Positions 4,834 to 6,218 of a DNA stretch of 6,218 nt are shown here, one piece after another. Origin of the DNA: Candidatus Zipacnadia bacterium (GTDB lineage Bacteria; Armatimonadota; Zipacnadia; Zipacnadales; Zipacnadaceae); NCBI GenBank assembly GCA_029821255.1, contig JALGTS010000073.1:1-6218 (forward strand), in the 5' to 3' direction. Under the pieces are notes generated by a model, which saw only the letters and a list, made by a program, of their open reading frames with translations, had not been told where the DNA came from and ran no database searches. How positions within the stretch are numbered: position 1 is the stretch's first letter; every line of letters starts with the position of its first letter. Position numbers and translations under genes: made by a program.

Positions 4834-5715
4834 CTAAAGATAGTCGCCAGGAGCAATATACTCCACGATTCGCTGTAGCTCCTCAGAGTCGCTATACTGG
4901 ATAAGGATCACTCCCCCACCGCTCTTCTTCGGCCGAATTTTGACTTCGGTAGCTAAGGTTTCCTGAAGATGCTCACCGAGCGCCATTAAATGAGGATCCG
5001 AGGCCAGGGATGTCGCTGAGGGTGAGCGACGTCTTCCTACCTGTGCCTTATCGCGCCTCAGCACCTCGCGCACCAGTTCCTCAGTAGCACGGACGGAAAG
5101 CTGCTTGCTCTCAACAGTCTGCCATACCTCGCGAAGCAGATCGGGGTTGTCTTCTAAGCTGAGCAAGGCACGACCATGCCCCTCGCTGATATTGCCCTCC
5201 ACTAAGCTGGCCAGTACCTCCTCAGGTAGTTGCAGCAGTCGCAGTGTGTTAGTAATGGCCGAGCGGCTCTTCCCAATGTGCTTAGCAAGCTCCTCGTGCG
5301 TAAAGCCGAAGTCATCAATAAGCTGCTGGTAGGCACGAGCTTTTTCTACAGCATTCAGGTCATCGCGATGAAGATTCTCGATCAGCGCCATTTCCAGAGT
5401 CTGATGGTCATCAACTTCCTGAACGATGCAGGGTATCGTCTCCAGGTTGGCTTCCTGCGCAGCCCGCCAACGACGCTCACCCAAAATAATCTGGTAATTA
5501 TCACCAGCCGGGCGCACTAACAGCGGCTGGAGTATGCCCTGCTCACGAATTGATTCGGCCAATTCATTGAGAGTAGTAGCATCGTAGCTCCGTCGAGGCT
5601 GAAAGGGATTGGGCTGAAGACGATCTGGGGTTACCTCTATCACTGCTCGACTTTGTGATAGGGCATTGCTGGAGATAAGTTGACTAAGACCACGGCCGAG
5701 ACGCGATTTAGGCAT
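4834..5715 (-). CDS. parB: Chromosome-partitioning protein ParB (Spo0J family)
   Basis: The 293-residue product has the full Spo0J layout. The N-terminal ParA-stimulating peptide is KSRLGRGLSQLI (3-14). The ParB/Srx CTPase domain (about 25-120) has NPFQPRR (36-42), QGILQPLLVRP, the CTP-binding box GERRWRAA (79-86) and ENLHRDDLNAVEKA (113-126). A KorB-like helix-turn-helix for parS binding covers about 139-161, with ISEGHGRALL (176-185) after it. The C-terminal dimerisation domain is about 240-293. ParB loads at parS as a CTP-dependent sliding clamp, recruits SMC and drives origin segregation with ParA. The frame stays open upstream to 5796, but ATG 5713-5715 is the start: it has AGGAGGT (5724-5730) 8 bases away and gives the standard N-terminus. 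It overlaps the parA stop by 8 bases, implying translational coupling. No parS site is seen in the window. Confidence 0.96.
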   Translation of the reverse strand: MPKSRLGRGLSQLISSNALSQSRAVIEVTPDRLQPNPFQPRRSYDATTLNELAESIREQGILQPLLVRPAGDNYQIILGERRWRAAQEANLETIPCIVQEVDDHQTLEMALIENLHRDDLNAVEKARAYQQLIDDFGFTHEELAKHIGKSRSAITNTLRLLQLPEEVLASLVEGNISEGHGRALLSLEDNPDLLREVWQTVESKQLSVRATEELVREVLRRDKAQVGRRRSPSATSLASDPHLMALGEHLQETLATEVKIRPKKSGGGVILIQYSDSEELQRIVEYIAPGDYL

Positions 5716-6218
5716 TAGAGAATACCTCCTCATGAAGTCGCCAGTATGCTCGACTGCCGGCACAGTATTTATCGTAAAGCACAGCGGGGAGCCCATACGA
5801 AGGCGCCTCCGCTAATTGCACATTGCGTGGGATGACTGTTTCGTACACTCGCCCCGGAAAGTTCTCGCGTACTTCCCGTTCAACCTCAGCGGCCAAATTG
5901 GTGCGCGCATCATACATAGTTAATACTACTCCATTAAGGCGCAAGCTAGGATTAAGCTGGCTCTGCACAAGTTGAATAACCTCTAATAACTGAGTCAGCC
6001 CCTCCAATGCATAGTATTCACACTGAATGGGGATAAGAATCTGCTGTACTGCAGTTAAGCTGTTTATTGTGAGCAGCCCCAGAGAAGGAGCTGTGTCAAC
6101 GATAATAAGATCATAGCGATCGTAAGCAGTTTGTAAGGCTCGGCGCAGCCTGGTCTCTCGGGCAATGGCAGTGGCTAAGGCTATAGAAGCACCGGCCAAA
6201 TTGATAGTAGCTGGCAGC
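5708..6218 (-). CDS. parA: Chromosome-partitioning ATPase ParA (Soj/MinD family), C-terminal part, N-terminus off window
   Basis: The frame is open from the right edge to the TAA at 5708-5710, giving 169 residues. Soj proteins are about 255 long, so roughly the first 85, including the Walker A P-loop, are missing at the edge and not deleted. Visible motifs are an LPATINLAGA stretch, YDLIIVDTAPSLGLLTINSL (Walker B with the following switch region), IPIQCEYYALEGLTQLL, GVVLTMYDARTNLA and YETVIPRNVQLAEAPSYGLP. All are characteristic of chromosomal Soj as opposed to plasmid ParA or MinD. ParA-ATP binds DNA non-specifically and is stimulated by ParB to move origins apart. An in-frame TTG at 6197-6199 is not the start, because conserved family sequence continues upstream of it. 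It is the first gene of the visible parAB operon; upstream genes are not seen. Confidence 0.95.
   Translation of the reverse strand, partial: LPATINLAGASIALATAIARETRLRRALQTAYDRYDLIIVDTAPSLGLLTINSLTAVQQILIPIQCEYYALEGLTQLLEVIQLVQSQLNPSLRLNGVVLTMYDARTNLAAEVEREVRENFPGRVYETVIPRNVQLAEAPSYGLPAVLYDKYCAGSRAYWRLHEEVFSNA

Noticed and set aside
1..6218. parS site (TGTTTCACGTGAAACA or close variant)
   Set aside because: None found by eye on either strand; the nearest partial matches lack the central CACGTG.

Overview
The window looks like bacterial chromosome of moderate GC content. It carries a bacterial-type TsaD, a 30S protein S5, a Soj/Spo0J (ParA/ParB) pair, strong AGGAGG-type ribosome binding sites and one sigma70-like promoter with 17-base spacing. 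A Gram-positive-type SOS-box palindrome and the style of the proteins would fit Chloroflexota or a relative. That placement is a guess, and nothing here proves a phylum. There is no sign of a phage, transposase, CRISPR array or tRNA/rRNA gene.

Layout, left to right. Positions 1-508 (minus) hold the N-terminal part of a secreted or membrane-anchored protein that resembles 3D/RlpA-type double-psi beta-barrel proteins and runs off the left edge. A 281-base divergent spacer contains a 14-bp GC-rich hairpin. Next is tsaD (790-1845, plus), for tRNA t6A modification. A 496-base gap (1846-2341) then holds a small cluster of DnaA-box-like nonamers and a possible three-way-junction RNA with promoter-like boxes just upstream. 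The plus-strand aldo/keto reductase (2342-3334) ends in a good intrinsic terminator (3438-3465).

The right half is on the minus strand. rpsE (3496-4215) stands alone, with its own promoter and leader, outside any ribosomal-protein cluster, and encodes S5 with a 62-residue, about half-acidic C-terminal tail. A 618-base stretch (4216-4833) upstream of it contains the rpsE control region, several inverted repeats, a 48-base hairpin and a perfect 16-bp palindrome matching the GAACnnnnGTTC SOS-box pattern. parB (4834-5715) and the C-terminal two thirds of parA (5708 to the right edge) follow. They overlap by 8 bases and form one chromosome-segregation operon.

The protein-coding genes are mostly housekeeping: translation (TsaD, S5), chromosome segregation (ParAB), an oxidoreductase and an envelope protein. 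The parts that annotation does not explain are the displaced, acidic-tailed rpsE and the two structured intergenic regions. I see no convincing new multi-gene system.
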